A stretch of 64,000 nucleotides of DNA from Struthio camelus (Eukaryota > Chordata > Aves > Struthioniformes > Struthionidae), in the NCBI RefSeq assembly GCF_040807025.1, contig NC_090944.1, forward strand, positions 123,929,738 to 123,993,737. Reading direction: 5' to 3'. Positions 1 through 13,200 of the stretch are shown one piece after another; positions within the stretch are counted from its first letter, which is position 1, and each line of letters begins with the position of its first letter. The position numbers were made by a program, and so were the translations under genes. The notes under the pieces were generated by a model. The model saw only the letters and a program-made list of their open reading frames with translations. It ran no database searches and had not been told where the DNA came from.

Positions 1-621
1 ACTCTTCCAGACAACCCCTGTACATGCCTTGGGAGGTGGCACAGGCTACAGGCCTGTACAGACCAGTCTGGATGCGGCTACTTTGTTTTGGAGGCTGTGT
101 GAGTTTAGTTGCACCCTGCCAGTTGACTTCCGTTTGTTTACTGGTAGAGTCAGCCAAACAGGCTCGTAACCACAAAAATGACTCTGATCACCCAGGCAGA
201 TGCTGTGCCCTGCAGCTTGCTCCTCACCCACTTGCCCTTCTACTTATCATCAAAGAAATAGGCCAGCGGTTCTCAGGTTGATAACTATTCCAAGCAATGC
301 AGTTAAGCAACCTATCTGGAGTAAGAGTTTTTAAAATTACAGCAAAAGAATAAAGAGGAAAGTCATGTTTATACTTACAGCAAGAGGCCAGAAAGATAAC
401 TTATCACACACTTTTTGGCAAGAGAAGAACCAGAAGATCATTTCTTGGACTGTTTAATAAACGTCATTAGCATCTGCACTTTTTCCCATTTTGTTCTTAT
501 TAAGACATCTTGGCAAAGTGCTGAGAACTACTTATAAGAAAAAGGTTACGGATGCTGGCAGGTAGAGGCAGATAGGGTCATAAGAGCTTGAACTTGAGGA
601 ACATTATCTGCCAGAATCAGG

Positions 622-639
622 AAAAAAAAAAAAAAAAAA
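622..639 (+). repeat. A18 homopolymer
   Basis: An uninterrupted run of 18 A. No retroposon body or target-site duplication is obvious next to it, so it may be a simple mutation-grown tract rather than a SINE or retrocopy tail. Confidence 0.85.
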
Positions 640-3600
640 GAACATTTGGAGCTAGTGAGGAGATTAAAAAGAACTGACTAACCCGGCCAAGTAACACCAA
701 AGGTAAGAATGACACAAGATGCTTTCAAATTGTCTGCGAGAGCCTAAACATCATAATGGGAGAAACAGTTAGAAATAGGAGAATTCTTAAAATGACCTGA
801 AGGGAAAGTGTAGGCAGAATATCAAGGAACCTTCACAAATAGATAATTACCATAGAAAAAACAGAACTGTTTATCTGGGGAGAGGAGTGAAGAAAATGCT
901 TAAATCAGTGCCATCCAGAAGTGAATTAAAACCAGGAAGTTCAAGTCCAGAGGGAAACTTTAGAGTTAGAGTTTGGAAAGCGAGTGTAGTTCGGTTCGTC
1001 ATCTTTCTTGCTCTTTGAATCCAATGACATGTATGGTGCCGAAGACTCCCAGACCTGCACAGACGAAGATAAACAGACTGATTTTTACTTAAAGCAGCAG
1101 GTGACTAAGTGGAAAGGAAAATGAGAACCACCTCTCTGGCACCACCAGCCACAAATCAGCCAGTCCTACTGGGAAATAAGGGAAACTTGGGAAATACAAC
1201 AACCACTTAGAAAACACACCGAAAAATTATTCTGGCAGATACTGCAGCCCACTTCAATTAGGAGGGGCGTTTTGAAGATCTATTGCAGAGGTAACAGAAT
1301 TAGCAAAAGCAAATAAAAAGGGCTGAAGAAAGATGCTGTTTTGAGAAGAGAAAAGAAAGCCTATTCCTGTGTTTAGACTATTCAATTAAGTTAGCGGTGT
1401 GGATTAACGCTACACGAGCCGAAGAAAGCCTGCAGCCAGCTCCAACAGCCGATACTGTCTTGGAATACAAATATTGAGCAGCAATTATACAAAAGCTCTT
1501 ACCAGGCAAGTTTTGGTGGGGGGAAACTTTAAAAATAAATGGTAAAGAGCAGCCTGACCAGAAATGAGGCAGCACTTTATGGAATACCAATTGCCACGCC
1601 AAAGGGAAGAAATGAAAGGAACGTGCTAAGAATGTCAACGACGACCCTGCGGTGAAGCAGTGAAGATCCCCAAAGCATGCAGCTAGACGGCTGGCACTGC
1701 GAGTCACCGGCCTATGCCTCCAACCCTTCCTGCCGCAAGAGGGAAGAGCTGGGCAGTAGAGACCCATGTGCCAGGACACCAAGAATACCCTCACCTGAGG
1801 AGGAGAGGGCAGGGTCACTCGCAGAGCATATCTTGGAGGTTTGATCTCTCACAGCTACACAACACACTATCAAGACAAAACGGGGCATTCTACCTCCATG
1901 ATTTGCCATAGGAATCGGGATCAGGCCCTTTCCTCAGTCTTCTTCAGCAAGTTAATAGCCTAGATTAAGGGGAACAGAATCCAGTTCCCAGATACAGGCA
2001 GTGGGCTTTTGTGGAGAAAACTCAGGGAGACCCAAACCCTCTTGTAATCTACTGGCAGCCACAGATCAGTTTTCTCACAGTTATTTGCTCAGGATAAAAC
2101 AGGCAAGAATGCTGCTTTGCTGACACTGAGCCCTACAGCAATGTGGCTTCTCCTAACGAATAAGCAGGCTCAGATTCTCTTCTGCACCTTTATTCACTCA
2201 GAGGAGAATCACAACTGTTACAACTGCCTGACTTTCACGATTCACATGGGCCAGTTTTGGTCCTGGAGTAGATTAGTATACTCAAAAGACTGATGAAATT
2301 TATACCATTTGGCCATTGCCCATGAAAGACAGATACAGAGCCTAGTGAGCCCCTTCCTTCTGCCTACGCTCAATACTCCCAAAATGCTGCCTGTCCCAGG
2401 CCTGTGGAAAGGCAGTCCAGTAAGCTCCCAGCATCAGTATAAATGGCAGCCAGGAGGACAATATTGGCCCAGCTCTTTCTGGACAAGAGAATCACAAAAG
2501 CAAGAGAGAAGAGCAGCAGCCTTGTCTGTCATCAGATGCTGTTGTCTGGTTTCGAAGGTGGTCCCCTTCAAATAAGGTGATAAGGAGATTCTCTGAAAGG
2601 CTTTGTGCGGTCCCAGACTGTGCTTGTATGTGTTAGAGCAGCACTATCCAAACTTCTCTTCAGAGTGCACTCGTAAGGGTGCATGACTAAAAGCCGTGTG
2701 CAGCAGCAGGAGCCAGGAAACGTGGTTGCTTCCTACTGCATCTTCTGTTATCTCAGGGACTAAGGGACCTGCCTCTTCTCCTGCATCTGTTTTGCACTTG
2801 TGAAGCAGGGGTCATACTACTTTTGATCTTTTGAAGAACACCCTGATGTTGATGGGGTTAAGAGAGAACCGAAAGGAGAATGCTGCTACTGTAGCTAAAT
2901 AGATGCAAACGTCCTCCCAGTGCTAGATCGATGTGGTGTGTAAAATACGCAGTTGTAAACTCTGTAACCTCACGAACCAGCACAGTTAAGATCAGCGGCA
3001 CCATCTTAACTCTGCTCCCTTGCATGTGTGCATTACAACACATCTTTGATGGCATGATTATATATGGCTTCTAAAATAATATAATATCAGGCACTTTTGT
3101 TCTACAGCCTTATTTATTACTTCTGAGTCTGTTGTCTCTAGTTAATCTTTTCCTGCCTGGAAGAACATCACTCCATCAGTGAATCAGCATCTCCAGAGAG
3201 GAAACAAAATGGAGCCACATTCATAATATACAGCAAATTGCTGTCTTAACACTCAGTTAATGTTCCACAGTGGATTAAGAATTATTGTCCTAGTATTTCA
3301 GCTTAGGCCAGATTTAGTGCCCCAGTGGAAGAATTAAGGAGTAGATGAAACAGTGCACGCAAAGCTAGTTTCCAGAGCAATAGAAGAGCATGTTGCTATC
3401 ACAGCCACTAAGGCAGGTACGTAAGAATGAGGAGATGTCACAAAGCACTTCCCTTTCCACAAAGGCTTAAGGGGAGAAAAAGGCATTCGGATACCACATG
3501 AGATTTCAACACTATTCCTGGAAAGCAAACAAAGACAAGCTATTTAAACAAAAAGATCTTAATGAGTGCCATTATAGACAGGAATATGACTAGCGCCTTC

Positions 3601-4439
3601 ACGGTCCATGTGTTACTATGCATCATCCAGTTAAGATACTTGGCTTGGCTACAGAATAGACTTCTCTATAGCAGCTGAAGCACACATCCAAAACTTTACT
3701 CACAGAAGATTCTCCAGAGAGGTGATATCTCCAGTGGGTAATCTAAATTTGAGAAGCGCTTTCTCTCAAATTCCTATCTTTACTCAAGGAATATTCCTGC
3801 AGCTCCATATCACACACAAGTTTATCTGGCCCCTGCTTTCCCTTTCTCCCTTCTGCCTCTGACACGCTCTTGCATGTCTGCCACGACTCACGGTTGTTGA
3901 ACTGCTTGTGTCCTGATGGGATTCTGAGCTGTAAAGCCCGGGAAGAAATGTCCCCTCAGAGCTTCGCGTGACCCTCCCTCCCTCTTTCTGCAGCTTCAAA
4001 TATCAGCTATGTCACTGTGAGCTCACACTTCTGACTCACAGCTCCTAATCTGCTTTCCTCAGTTCAGCTTTCACAACATCACCACCCCCAAGTCTCCTGC
4101 TGACTGAACACCAAGCAAAATTAAATCCTGAGCTCTCTTTGTGATTGTCTCCTCTTGCGCTCTTTATTTTGTATAACTAAGAATGCTGCAATGTCCCTTA
4201 CCCTTCAGGTCAGTAACCAGACAGCTCTGGTTGCGCTCTATACTCTTTTCCACACTAGACTATACCTAAATCCTGATGATTCTCCTCTTGCAGAGTTTCT
4301 AAGACGCAGTGCAGCTCATACTCTTGCCCACTTTTACCTTACCTCCAGCCTTATATTACTTCTTCCCTTTCTGGCCTCTTTAACACTGCAGTGACTCCAG
4401 AGCACAGCTTCCAAATCAACCTCATGCCTTGCATAATGA

Positions 4440-4860
4440 TCATATCATTGATACTCTTCTCATGTTACCCTGCATTTCCAACTACAGCATGATTTTCCAC
4501 ACATCTCTGCTTTGCACAGTCCCTTTATTATCCTGCTTATCTGTCTCTGACATTTACTTTGCTGTTCTCTCCTCCACTCTGACAATAGTGCTCACTCTCA
4601 GCACCAAGTATGACTTGCTTTTCACGCTACACTCTTCCTTTCTCTCTTGTTGCCATGAAACAAGAGTATGTCTCCATTTTCTTGACCCTGCAGATCAGTA
4701 ACTCCCCATCTGGCAGTGGAGCTGTCCCTGTCCCAGGGGCCATGTTGCCGTGCTGACACATATTGCCCCGTCTTCCTTCAAATCCCTCTTCAAAACTTAT
4801 TTCCCTATACGGCAGAAATAAACACCATAAAACCAGAATAACCAAGACATGATACCACTG
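4440..4860 (+). repeat. old unclassified interspersed repeat, copy A
   Basis: The segment at 4772-4799 (CTTCAAATCCCTCTTCAAAAC core) is shared, with divergence, with 33788-33815 and 45813-45845 on the same strand. The surrounding pyrimidine-rich text is similar in style. From memory this resembles an old dispersed element common in sauropsid genomes, but I cannot name its class. The boundaries are approximate. Confidence 0.4.
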
Positions 4861-6008
4861 AGCTTGCTGAGGGAACTACAGCCATGCATTACTCCCTCGT
4901 ACAGCTAAAAAGCCCATCTACTCAGTAACAGAAAGGAAGATGAGAAATGGCGTTACTGAGCATGTCATGTAATATACAGAGACTGAGAAGGAAATGTCAA
5001 AGCTTTAAGTTCGTTCTGAACTGACTGTCCTTCCACTGAGCTATACAGTGCCTATGATGAACTATGCAGTTGAACACACCACCGCAAGCTCCATTACCAT
5101 CAGAGCCATTTTACACGCCCGTTTCTGGGAGAACCACATGGGGCTGTTTGTTCCACTGAAATACATTACACATTTTCCACTTACCTTGTGCAAGCTAAGC
5201 ACAGATACAGGCTTACATGCCATGACATGTTAGTCTCTTACCTGCCTCTACAGTTCAGGTGTTTACGAACTGTACTAATTACATTTTCTGTTATCAGTTC
5301 ATCCATGTCTGCATCTGAGATGTTATTATAAACTGCCAGACACCAAACACCAACCTTAAACATCCAGGAACTCTCCCTTCATTAGGATGTCTCATTCCAA
5401 TTTCTTTCAGAAAAAGACAAAGGGAATGCAGCTCGTCTTTTACATTAAAAGGGGGCTTCCTCCCCGAGTGCAAGGAATGTGCAAGGCTCATAACGTCTTC
5501 CTGTTACCACAGCAAAGAGATTTCTTGTGAGTCAGTTCCCTGTACTATCAGGTGAGCCATCACTTTGAAGGCGGCCCCTTGTGTTGCTGCTCAGTGCAAC
5601 TCATGCTGTCTTGCCATGGGCCTGACCCTGACCAGTAAGGGGGCTGGTAAGTGCCTTTACAGAAAGTCATCTTAATAGTTGGATTTTGGAAGAAGAACAG
5701 GAATACACTCAGTCACGCATCATCTCTGCCCCTCATTTTCCACACTGGTCCAGGCCTCACCCTTAAAAGAAGAAAGCATCATGACTAAGCTAGAGGACTT
5801 TCTCGTCCCAGAAAATGGAGGGACGTCCTTCCCTCGTGGGGAGGCAGACAATGCTGCTAGTGTAAAAGAATGAAGTGGACTCTTATGAGCTCTTCGGCTT
5901 GTGCTTTCCACCCTCAGTATTGTATGATTCATCTAATTAAGGTACACAGCCTGGAAAACAAGAGGCAATTTGGAGCTTCTACTCATTAGCTGGATGTGAA
6001 TGGGATTT

Positions 6009-6021
6009 CCCCCCCCCCCCC
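6009..6021 (+). repeat. C13 homopolymer
   Basis: An uninterrupted C13 run within ordinary sequence. It is prone to slippage and sequencing error. Confidence 0.85.
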
Positions 6022-7129
6022 TCGGCTGTCTTCATTCTATCTGCAGCAGTTCTTCGTGACTCAGTCGGACTCCAGAAGGGCCCATGATTGTGTGGGTTGC
6101 CTCTGGCAAAGGCAGTAGCCTGCAAGTTAAGTGTCTGTCTGTCTTTTACTTCTCTCTGAAAACAAACACTGAAAAGCCTATTCCCTGTGAGGCTGACCCG
6201 GCTGTCGTGTCTCGCCTGCTTGTTGGGATACAAGATGATTAATCTCCTTCTACACAGTTCGGTACTTAAAGCATATGTGAAGGGGGCACAAGGGCTTTCA
6301 GCTGGAGCAGGGGTAAAGAAAGACTTGTTTTATGCTTAATGAAGAAATAATTTCCTTAAGAACAAAAAGCTCTTTGAAGCCAATGCTTATAAATTGCTTA
6401 ATTGGAAATACACATAACAGCCCTAGGAGTATTATCTGAGTGCTTCTGGCTGGAATGAAAGTCAGGAAACAAAAGTTGTTTTAGACATACTAATAAAATA
6501 GGAGGTTGTGAAGGCTGCTGGGATATATACAGACGTTTTATTTTATGCTTGACATATTAGGCTGAGTTCTTAAGTGGTTTATTTCTGGTTTGCAAGGCCT
6601 GCTGATCAGCTTTGAGGTGGAGAAAGGCAAAAAGTGAAGGGACAGACCCTCTGAGCAGAGGTCTGTAACTCCAGAAAGCTTTAGTGATTTTTGCCAGCTC
6701 AGGCTTTCAACTACTATGCCTGCTACATGAAAGTACCTAAAGGTAAAGCTTTAGGAGCTGAGATTCAATCAAATGTGCCCGAAATACAGCTAGGTACATC
6801 TTCGGCGGCGCCCTTCCCTTCCCGATGCCGCAGGGTGGGACCCCGCGGAGGTCCTCGCCTTCGTGGGGACGAGCCCGCGCGCGGGCTGCCACCTTCCCCC
6901 TCCTCCCGCCAGGCCCCGCCGCCTCTCCACAAGGGCAGAAATGGCGACTGCCGCCTCCCTCCCCTCCTCCCCCGCCGCCTCCCGCCTGCGCAGGAGCCGC
7001 GCCCCAGCCCCGGGGCCTGGCGCGGCCCTTTCGTTGCTCCAGCATAACCCAAGTCTTTAGCGGCTGACGGTGCGCGGCCTGCGCCGCCATCCTCCGCCTG
7101 ATTTGGCTTATTTGGACTTGGCGTCTTAC

Positions 7130-7210
7130 CGCGGCCGCTAGCGACGCCATCCCGCGCGGCGGGCTCCCGCCGGCGGGGCCGCGGCGCCATCTTGCGGCCG
7201 GCGGCGCCAT
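7130..7210 (-). CDS. candidate first coding exon (27 codons) of an unrecognised leftward gene
   Basis: The ATG at 7210 lies in the context CAAGATGGCGCC, one mismatch from the TISU consensus that combines a YY1 site with a start codon for mRNAs with very short leaders. Reading leftward gives MAPPAARWRRG and ends with MASLAAA exactly at a strong donor (GCG|GTAAGA, phase 0). An in-frame ATG at 7150 would give only the seven-residue MASLAAA exon. A second TISU-like ATG at 7190 is in another frame. The downstream exons must lie outside this window or in segments I cannot recognise, so I do not name the product. It could also be noncoding promoter sequence with a chance donor. The TISU context and donor are seen directly; the coding status is inferred. 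Confidence 0.35.
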
Positions 7211-7220
7211 CTTGCGGCGA
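7181..7220 (-). promoter_or_regulatory. tandem 20-bp YY1/TISU duplication
   Basis: 7181-7200 and 7201-7220 are 19/20 identical, and each contains GGCGCCATCTTG, the reverse complement of a YY1 site overlapping an ATG. YY1 sites of this orientation typically sit just downstream of the start site of housekeeping genes. Because 20 is not a multiple of 3, the two ATGs open different frames. Confidence 0.75.
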
Positions 7221-7300
7221 GCGGCGGCCTAGCTGAGGCGAGGCGAAACGGGGGGCTGGTTTTGTGCCTCAGCGACACCTGGGGAGTCGTGAGTCTGCGC

Positions 7301-9660
7301 GGGAAGACTCTAAAAGCCTAATAAAAAAAAAAAAACAACGGCCATTTAATTATGGCTTGTGGAGAGGATCATCGCTAGGGCTGGTTTAACAGTTACCTGC
7401 CTCGTGTTGCGGTGTCCCTGCCGCGGGCGAAGTCAGCCCTGAGGGGAGGCAGCGGCGGCAGTTGTGTGTCCTCCTGCCTGGCTGCAGCCTGGTCAGACAG
7501 GAAGCCAGGGCAAGCCCGGGAATGGGAGGTTTTGCCATAATCCCCTTTTATTTTCATCCTGGCTCTCCCAGCTGAGTATCTTCTGTTGTATGAGTTAACG
7601 TGCTTTGTTTTCTCTTCTAATAAAAGGTGGCTTCTGAGCTCAAAAGCGCTACAGGGCTCTTGGGGTCCTCACAGCGAAGGGATGGGGGAAAGGTTTACAT
7701 GGGTCTGCCTCAAAGCTCTGGTGATTGAAGGACTGATCGCAGTGGGGCTGACGGAGGAAGCCATATCAGACAATAGGAAAAAACAGCCTTCTAGTCAAAG
7801 CCACAGGAAGGAAAAAGAAGAAAAACAGTTAAGCATTTGAAGTGTAAAACTTATGCATGGTTTCCGTTTTAACATACACTTTTTTTGTCTTGCTTTAGCT
7901 GGTGGGAGCACATTCATTAGCAGCCCTCCCAGGTTCAACAATCTTTTGATATTACTGAGGAGGGTATAAAATCCCACACTGAGGAAAAAAGCGACAGTTA
8001 ACACAGACTAGAGCTGCAGCTGTTGCTGACCCAGTCTTCCTAAAGGCAAGGAGTTGCCTCCCTGGCTTAGGTTAGTCTTGCCAACAGCCGCGCCAAAATC
8101 TGGCAAAACCTGCCCTTCTGGTAGCAGAGTGGCCTGCTGGCCAAGGCAGCATCTTCTTACTCAGGGGGCAGAAGAGAGAGGAAGAAAAAGAAATAATCCC
8201 TCATCATCCATGATGCTGGCATGTTCTTTAATGTTGCATTGTGTGTATTCTGCGTGGTAGTTATCAGAGCTTTAAATTGGGGTATTCTTCCCCCCAAATC
8301 CTCTCTCACAAAGGCAGCGATGAGGGCAAAAGCTCAGGGCTTGGTCGAAGCTTCTTTGTAAATCTAAACCTCCGTAAAAGGGGGCTAGAAAGGGGCAAGG
8401 ACAGCTTTGGGTTGGCACCTTAAATTTTAATTAATGTTTTATACTTAAAAGGATGATACGTGTTGAGGTAAAACTGAGACCTTTTGAAACCTGGTTTGGG
8501 TTTGCCAAAGAGCACAAATCTACTGCTAGAATTCGGCCAAAAAACTGTTAATTTGGCAAAAAAGGCTTATTGGGTAATTTTGTGAGAAACCTGCCCTCGG
8601 CCGCCCTGATTCCAAGTTTGTTTTACCTGCCCTATATCACCTTCCTGAAGCTCATGAGATCTGAGCAAGAAAGCCTGAGTAAGCATATGGATTTCTGACT
8701 GCTTAGGGAACACAGCTTTAAACGGAAACTTAATTGAAGCAGAGCTCTTTCTTCCTGTCATTTCTACTTTCCTTTCATTAAATCCCAGTTTATGCATGGT
8801 ATGTAATTTTGTATGTCTATCGCCATGTAGCGCTCTGCCTGCTGGTACAGAAATAAGCCAAAGGCAGCAGCTATCAAAGACGCTGAGTTTTACCTGCAAG
8901 AGAAGTCCTAGGAAAAAGATTTAATCAAATAATCAACTTTATTGGTGAGATGTTTAGTATTTCAAAAGATATGCATCACAGCTGAGAACAGCATCTCTCA
9001 AAGGTCTGTAAACTCAGATGTAAGAGTTTGAAAGACTATTTACAGTGTCACTGCCTAACACCTTCCAGGCACAAGAACAGAGTTTTTTCTTCCTATAACT
9101 GCTCATTTTCTGCCCTAGTGCCATTACTTCATTGATAGAGAGCCTGTAAGCACTTCTTTCATGAACTGGGCCTAATTATTTTGGGTATTGTGCACATATA
9201 ATGCAACAGTGTTCTTCCTCCAGAGGGCTTTGAGATGAGATCAGTAAAGAAAGACAGAAGTAGAAAAGGCCGACCAACTTGCGTTTGTCCCGGGACCAGA
9301 GATGTAGGGAGAATGGCTTTCAAGCCTAAAATATAGCTTTTAAAATCTTTACTGAAAAGGAAAACTGGACTGGGGAGGTACTACAGCATGGTGTTGCTTT
9401 GCTCAGTTAAGGAGCTCCTAGCTTCCAACTCACATGGGACAGCACTGCCATATAAAAATCTATAGGTCTTTCTGATGGACAATGCTTTTTAACTCTAACT
9501 TGTCCTGTCACAACAGGTTTTATTGGGAAATATATTTTCATCAAAATTTTATTTTTTGTCAGAGACGTGTCTAACTTAAAAGGATAGAGGAGAACAGTGA
9601 GATCCAGTGGATATACTCTATTTGGATTTTCAAATAGACTTGCCTTCAGCAAGTTTCCAC
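7301..9660. other. noncoding stretch right of the first CpG island
   Basis: No recognisable exon. An open frame at 7586-7840 follows a pyrimidine-rich stretch and could belong to a divergent noncoding transcript, but nothing supports a protein. A TATA-like TATAAAA occurs near 7965 without other promoter features. Confidence 0.45.
7323..7335 (+). repeat. A13 homopolymer
   Basis: A short A tract directly after the CpG island. Confidence 0.8.
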
Positions 9661-9664
9661 ACCA

Positions 9665-10295
9665 AAGGTTATTAAATAAATGGTAGGTCTGGAGGAAAAA
9701 TTCTTTCGTGGATTGAAAGTTGGTTAAAGCACAGCAAGCAAAGGGTGGGATTTAGTAGTCAATACGGAGAAGAGCTAGCTGTGGGGTCACCAAGGAATCA
9801 GTGCTGGAATCAGTTTTGTTTGACATCTTCATCAATAACCAGAGGAGGCAGCGAACAATGAAATCTCTGAGTTTGCAATGGTACGGGGCTCTTTCCGGTA
9901 AGACAACTCCACACAGATAGAAAAAGATGCCAGAAGGACTTCTCTAAACTGAGAGGGCAAACATATGGCAGATAAGCTCACAGATAAATGTGCGTTGCTG
10001 CCCCAGGATGTAGTAGATGTGACTCTATCAGCAGGCTGAAAAAGGAATTAGACAAAATTGGTGGAGACCAGTCCCATAGAGAGCTACTAGAGGACTAGGC
10101 AGGGACGTACCCAGAAACATCTCAAGTCCGACAGCTGTGGATACTGAGGGAGTAAGCAGGGAGTGGGCTGTAGAAAGCGGCCAGACTCATGTGCTGTCCT
10201 AACACAGCCTTTCTTATTGCCAGTGGGCAGGGCTGGATGGACCCAGCAGTCTGACCCAACAATGTGTTGTTTATGTTCCTGTTTGGACAAAATTT
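9665..10295 (+). repeat. ancient CR1 LINE fragment, degraded
   Basis: The stretch at 9784-9840 is a decayed version of the CR1 reverse-transcriptase segment that normally reads GVPQGSVLGPVLFNIFIND. Traces such as GSVL..VLFDIFIN remain, with frameshifts. The 3' part has the usual old-CR1 tail text (GGAATTAGACAAA..., CTGGATGGACC...TCTGACCCA...) and ends in a TTATGTTC-type terminus near 10285. There are many stops and indels, and part of the middle is deleted. It is inactive. Confidence 0.75.
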
Positions 10296-13200
10296 CTGAA
10301 AGTCTGAATAAAGAGTTACAACTATCAGAATGTTTTACTTTATAAAGCAAATTTCAACTTTGTCTTTTTTTTTTTAATTTTGCTATTATTGAGGTATTTA
10401 AATGCATGTAACTTTCATTATTCATGATGCTTTGAGACTGTAACATATGATAAAATGTTAAAAAGAAAAAGCAAAATGTTGCAACATTAACAAAATGATG
10501 CTATTCTTTAAGAACTATTTTGGTAGTTCTGTATTAGTTTCCTTTGTAAAATTCAGTTCTTATAAAATTTGATGTTTTGAATTTTTGTTCTGATTCAGAA
10601 TTGAAGCCTGTTTTGCAATGTTGTCATTTCTGGTGGAACAGAAACATCAATTTCCAGTCAACTCTAGTGATTATTTCCTTTTCTAGGGCTTGTCAACCTC
10701 TTCTTCTCCCATCTCAGAAGCTTGCAGTGCTATAATCTGTCTCCTGTGCCAGGTATTTCTTATGTGTACATAATGTACAGCATGCTGGGGGCAGGGGACT
10801 GCCTCAGTATTATTAGGAATCTTCCCTACTAATTTGGCACCAAAGAACAAGATCTTCCACTGCCTAAGTTAAAAGCAGCCTCAGAAAGGAGTAATACCCC
10901 CTACCTGTCTGCTCATTCCTGCTGCCAGAGCCTCCTGTCCATACTGTTTTCTCGGTTTAACTGGAGGAGTTGCTTCCTCAAAGGGATCTTCCCATACTCA
11001 CCCTCCCAATCCTTCTTATCTGTTTTTTCTCCCAGACTTCCTTTTGAGAGTTTAAAAACTGTGATATCATTCCTCCCCCTCTCAGCTCTGCAGGGGAATC
11101 TGCCTATCTCACTGTGTAGGTGGGCAGAGCTGTGGTATGGAACATATTCAGTTATCTTCTCTCTATATGCAGTCATGAGATTCACCAAAAGCCTTCCCAC
11201 TGATTAAAAAAACCTCTACTTCACAGGAGATCCATGGTGGAATATGAGTAGATTTTATTAAACCTGGAGCTGGGACCTGTTCTGGAAAATTAGCATTGAT
11301 TTTCCAATTTGAGCAGCCTTTTGGAGTAGCCCTCAGAGAAACCCAGCTTATTGGCCTCAGAGCAGCTTTCCGAGAGCCAGAGACAACTCTGGGAGTCTTG
11401 GGAGCTAGATCCCTGTGAGGGCTGTGTGCAGTCACCCGCATCCTTGGCTGTGTGTGGCAGCGCAGCAAAATGCAGAGCGTGTTCCCGGAAGGCTTTGCTG
11501 CTGTATTGGCCAGGCAGCCACGGGCTGAGTAGCAGACTAGCATGGGATGCACCAAACATATCAGCTGTGTTTGGGGTGACTCACTCAGGTGAGGTGCTCT
11601 CCAAGTTAACTGATACGCGGACAGGATTTCTGTCACTGCATCGTCTGAATCTGAGAATGTGTACTCCCAGCACAGAGGAATATGTATACCCTTTACATTT
11701 CACTCTGTATTTAAATACCTGTCTTGCTGCCTGCTGGTGTGTGGGGGGCTACTCCTAACTACCGTTGTGAAATGACCTAAGTGAGGGAATTAGTGACTGG
11801 ACTGTCTGATCCGATCAAGATCAGGTCCTGTCTGCACAGGCCCATTAAATCACTCCTAAGCAATATGCCCCGTGAACGTGCCCCAGGCAGTGCCACTCTG
11901 TCCACATCCATGCTGCAAGTATCCAAGATGCCACCACACTACTTTGTTCATGTCCACACCATGCTCTACGTGCAGTGGAGCCTATTCTACCTCTGCCTGC
12001 CTGATTTCTGGATGAAAAAGTCGCCTTTGAGCTTGTACCAAAAGCAAATCACTTACAGAAAGGCAGGGTATGTAAATGGAGACCATATTTGGGGCCGATC
12101 CTTCCAAACAGCTGAGAAACAAGCAGAATCGCCTACTGCACTATTATATTTCTGCTGAAATAAAATAAATAAAAATGAGGGCCAAAGCCTGTCTCTGACC
12201 CAGAGTCCTGAGTGTCAAGCCCATGTGCTGGGGCATCTGGTGAAGCACTCAGCAAATCCCACCTGCAAAAGACAAAATTAAATAGGGAGGAGAAAATCCC
12301 ACGGCCCTCAGCTGGGCTTGGGTCCCCATGCCAGATGAACGTGTCCTTTGTGCCCCTGCTAGGCTGGCTGGTGCGGGGACTGCTGCTAATGTGGCAATGT
12401 TGGAAGCGCCGCTCCAGTCTGGTTTCCGCGGGTGAAGAAGCCTGCCAGGGTTGAGCCTGAAACAGTGGCCAGCGGTTCTTGTTCATCGCTGATGTGGGAT
12501 GCCCCTACACAGAGCTGTCCAGAGACCCTGCAGCTAAAAAGGAGCTGCTGTGTGGTGACCTCTGTACTAAGGTAGGATTGGCAGCCTGGCCTTGCGGGGA
12601 TGGATGTCACTGCCACCCACTGCTGACGTTAGCCAGGAGGTGGTGAGCCTATGAGCTGCAAAGGCCCTGTCACCTGCAGCCAGGGAGGTCTTAACTGCCA
12701 TCATTTCCGGGGTTGGAGGCACCAGGGTTAGGCACATGAGCGGGCAACAAGATCAAGCAGGAGCAACAGTTAATGGGAAATACAGATTCTCATTGCTACG
12801 TCACTAGTTGCAGTCGAGCCCCAGTCACGAGTGCTCAGCAGCAGTTTCCCCAGGACGCCTGCAGGTGCCGTGGGCTGGCGCTGAGTGGTGAGTCATCCTT
12901 GGGCGCTGTAAGCCTCCATGGCCGCTCACAGGCCCCTCTGGCATCTGCTGCAGCAGAGCCGCCAGGGCATGAGGGAAAATGAATCAGCTCCTGATCCTCA
13001 AAGAAAGTTTCCCCAAAGAAAGGTTGAAGCAAATAAGCCAGAAAACTTGCATCTCCGGGGACCACATGGTAACGTGTTTCACATCCCATTCCTGTGGTGG
13101 AACAGTTTGGGGATAAATCTCCCATTACGAGGGCAAGGAGATAGTCTTGGCCTTTGTAGTGGGATCGGTGAAACAGTTCCCCTCCCTGCATGCTTCCATG

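Larger units (their letters stand above)
1..6789. other. noncoding stretch left of the first CpG island
   Basis: I see no exon I can support here. The frames are short, unrelated to any family I recognise and frequently overlapping on both strands. If the minus-strand gene starting near 7.2 kb is real, this is its first intron. Local features are an A18 tract at 622-639, a C13 tract at 6009-6021 and an old interspersed repeat around 4440-4860, which is listed separately. Nothing else stands out. Confidence 0.5.
6790..7300. promoter_or_regulatory. CpG island promoter, probably bidirectional
   Basis: GC content and CpG density rise abruptly near 6795 and fall after about 7260, against AT-rich flanks. 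Five ATGGCG motifs of the YY1 type occur: minus-strand starts at 7210, 7190, 7150 and 7090, and one on the plus strand at 6938-6948. A strong minus-strand splice donor lies at 7129/7128 (CGCG|GTAAGA). A plus-strand donor-like GTGAGT lies at 7289. The orientation of the YY1 sites favours transcription to the left from roughly 7215-7235, with a possible divergent transcript to the right. Several long open frames on both strands here reflect GC-rich composition and are not genes. Confidence 0.8.

Noticed and set aside
6737-7210. Unspliced minus-strand frames of 141 and 157 codons in the first CpG island
   Set aside because: Beyond the donor at 7129 they are low-complexity Gly/Arg/Pro. Only the short part before the donor is kept as a candidate exon.
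7963-7976. TATAAAA as a core promoter
   Set aside because: No start-site, exon or donor follows, and isolated TATA-like words are common in AT-rich DNA.
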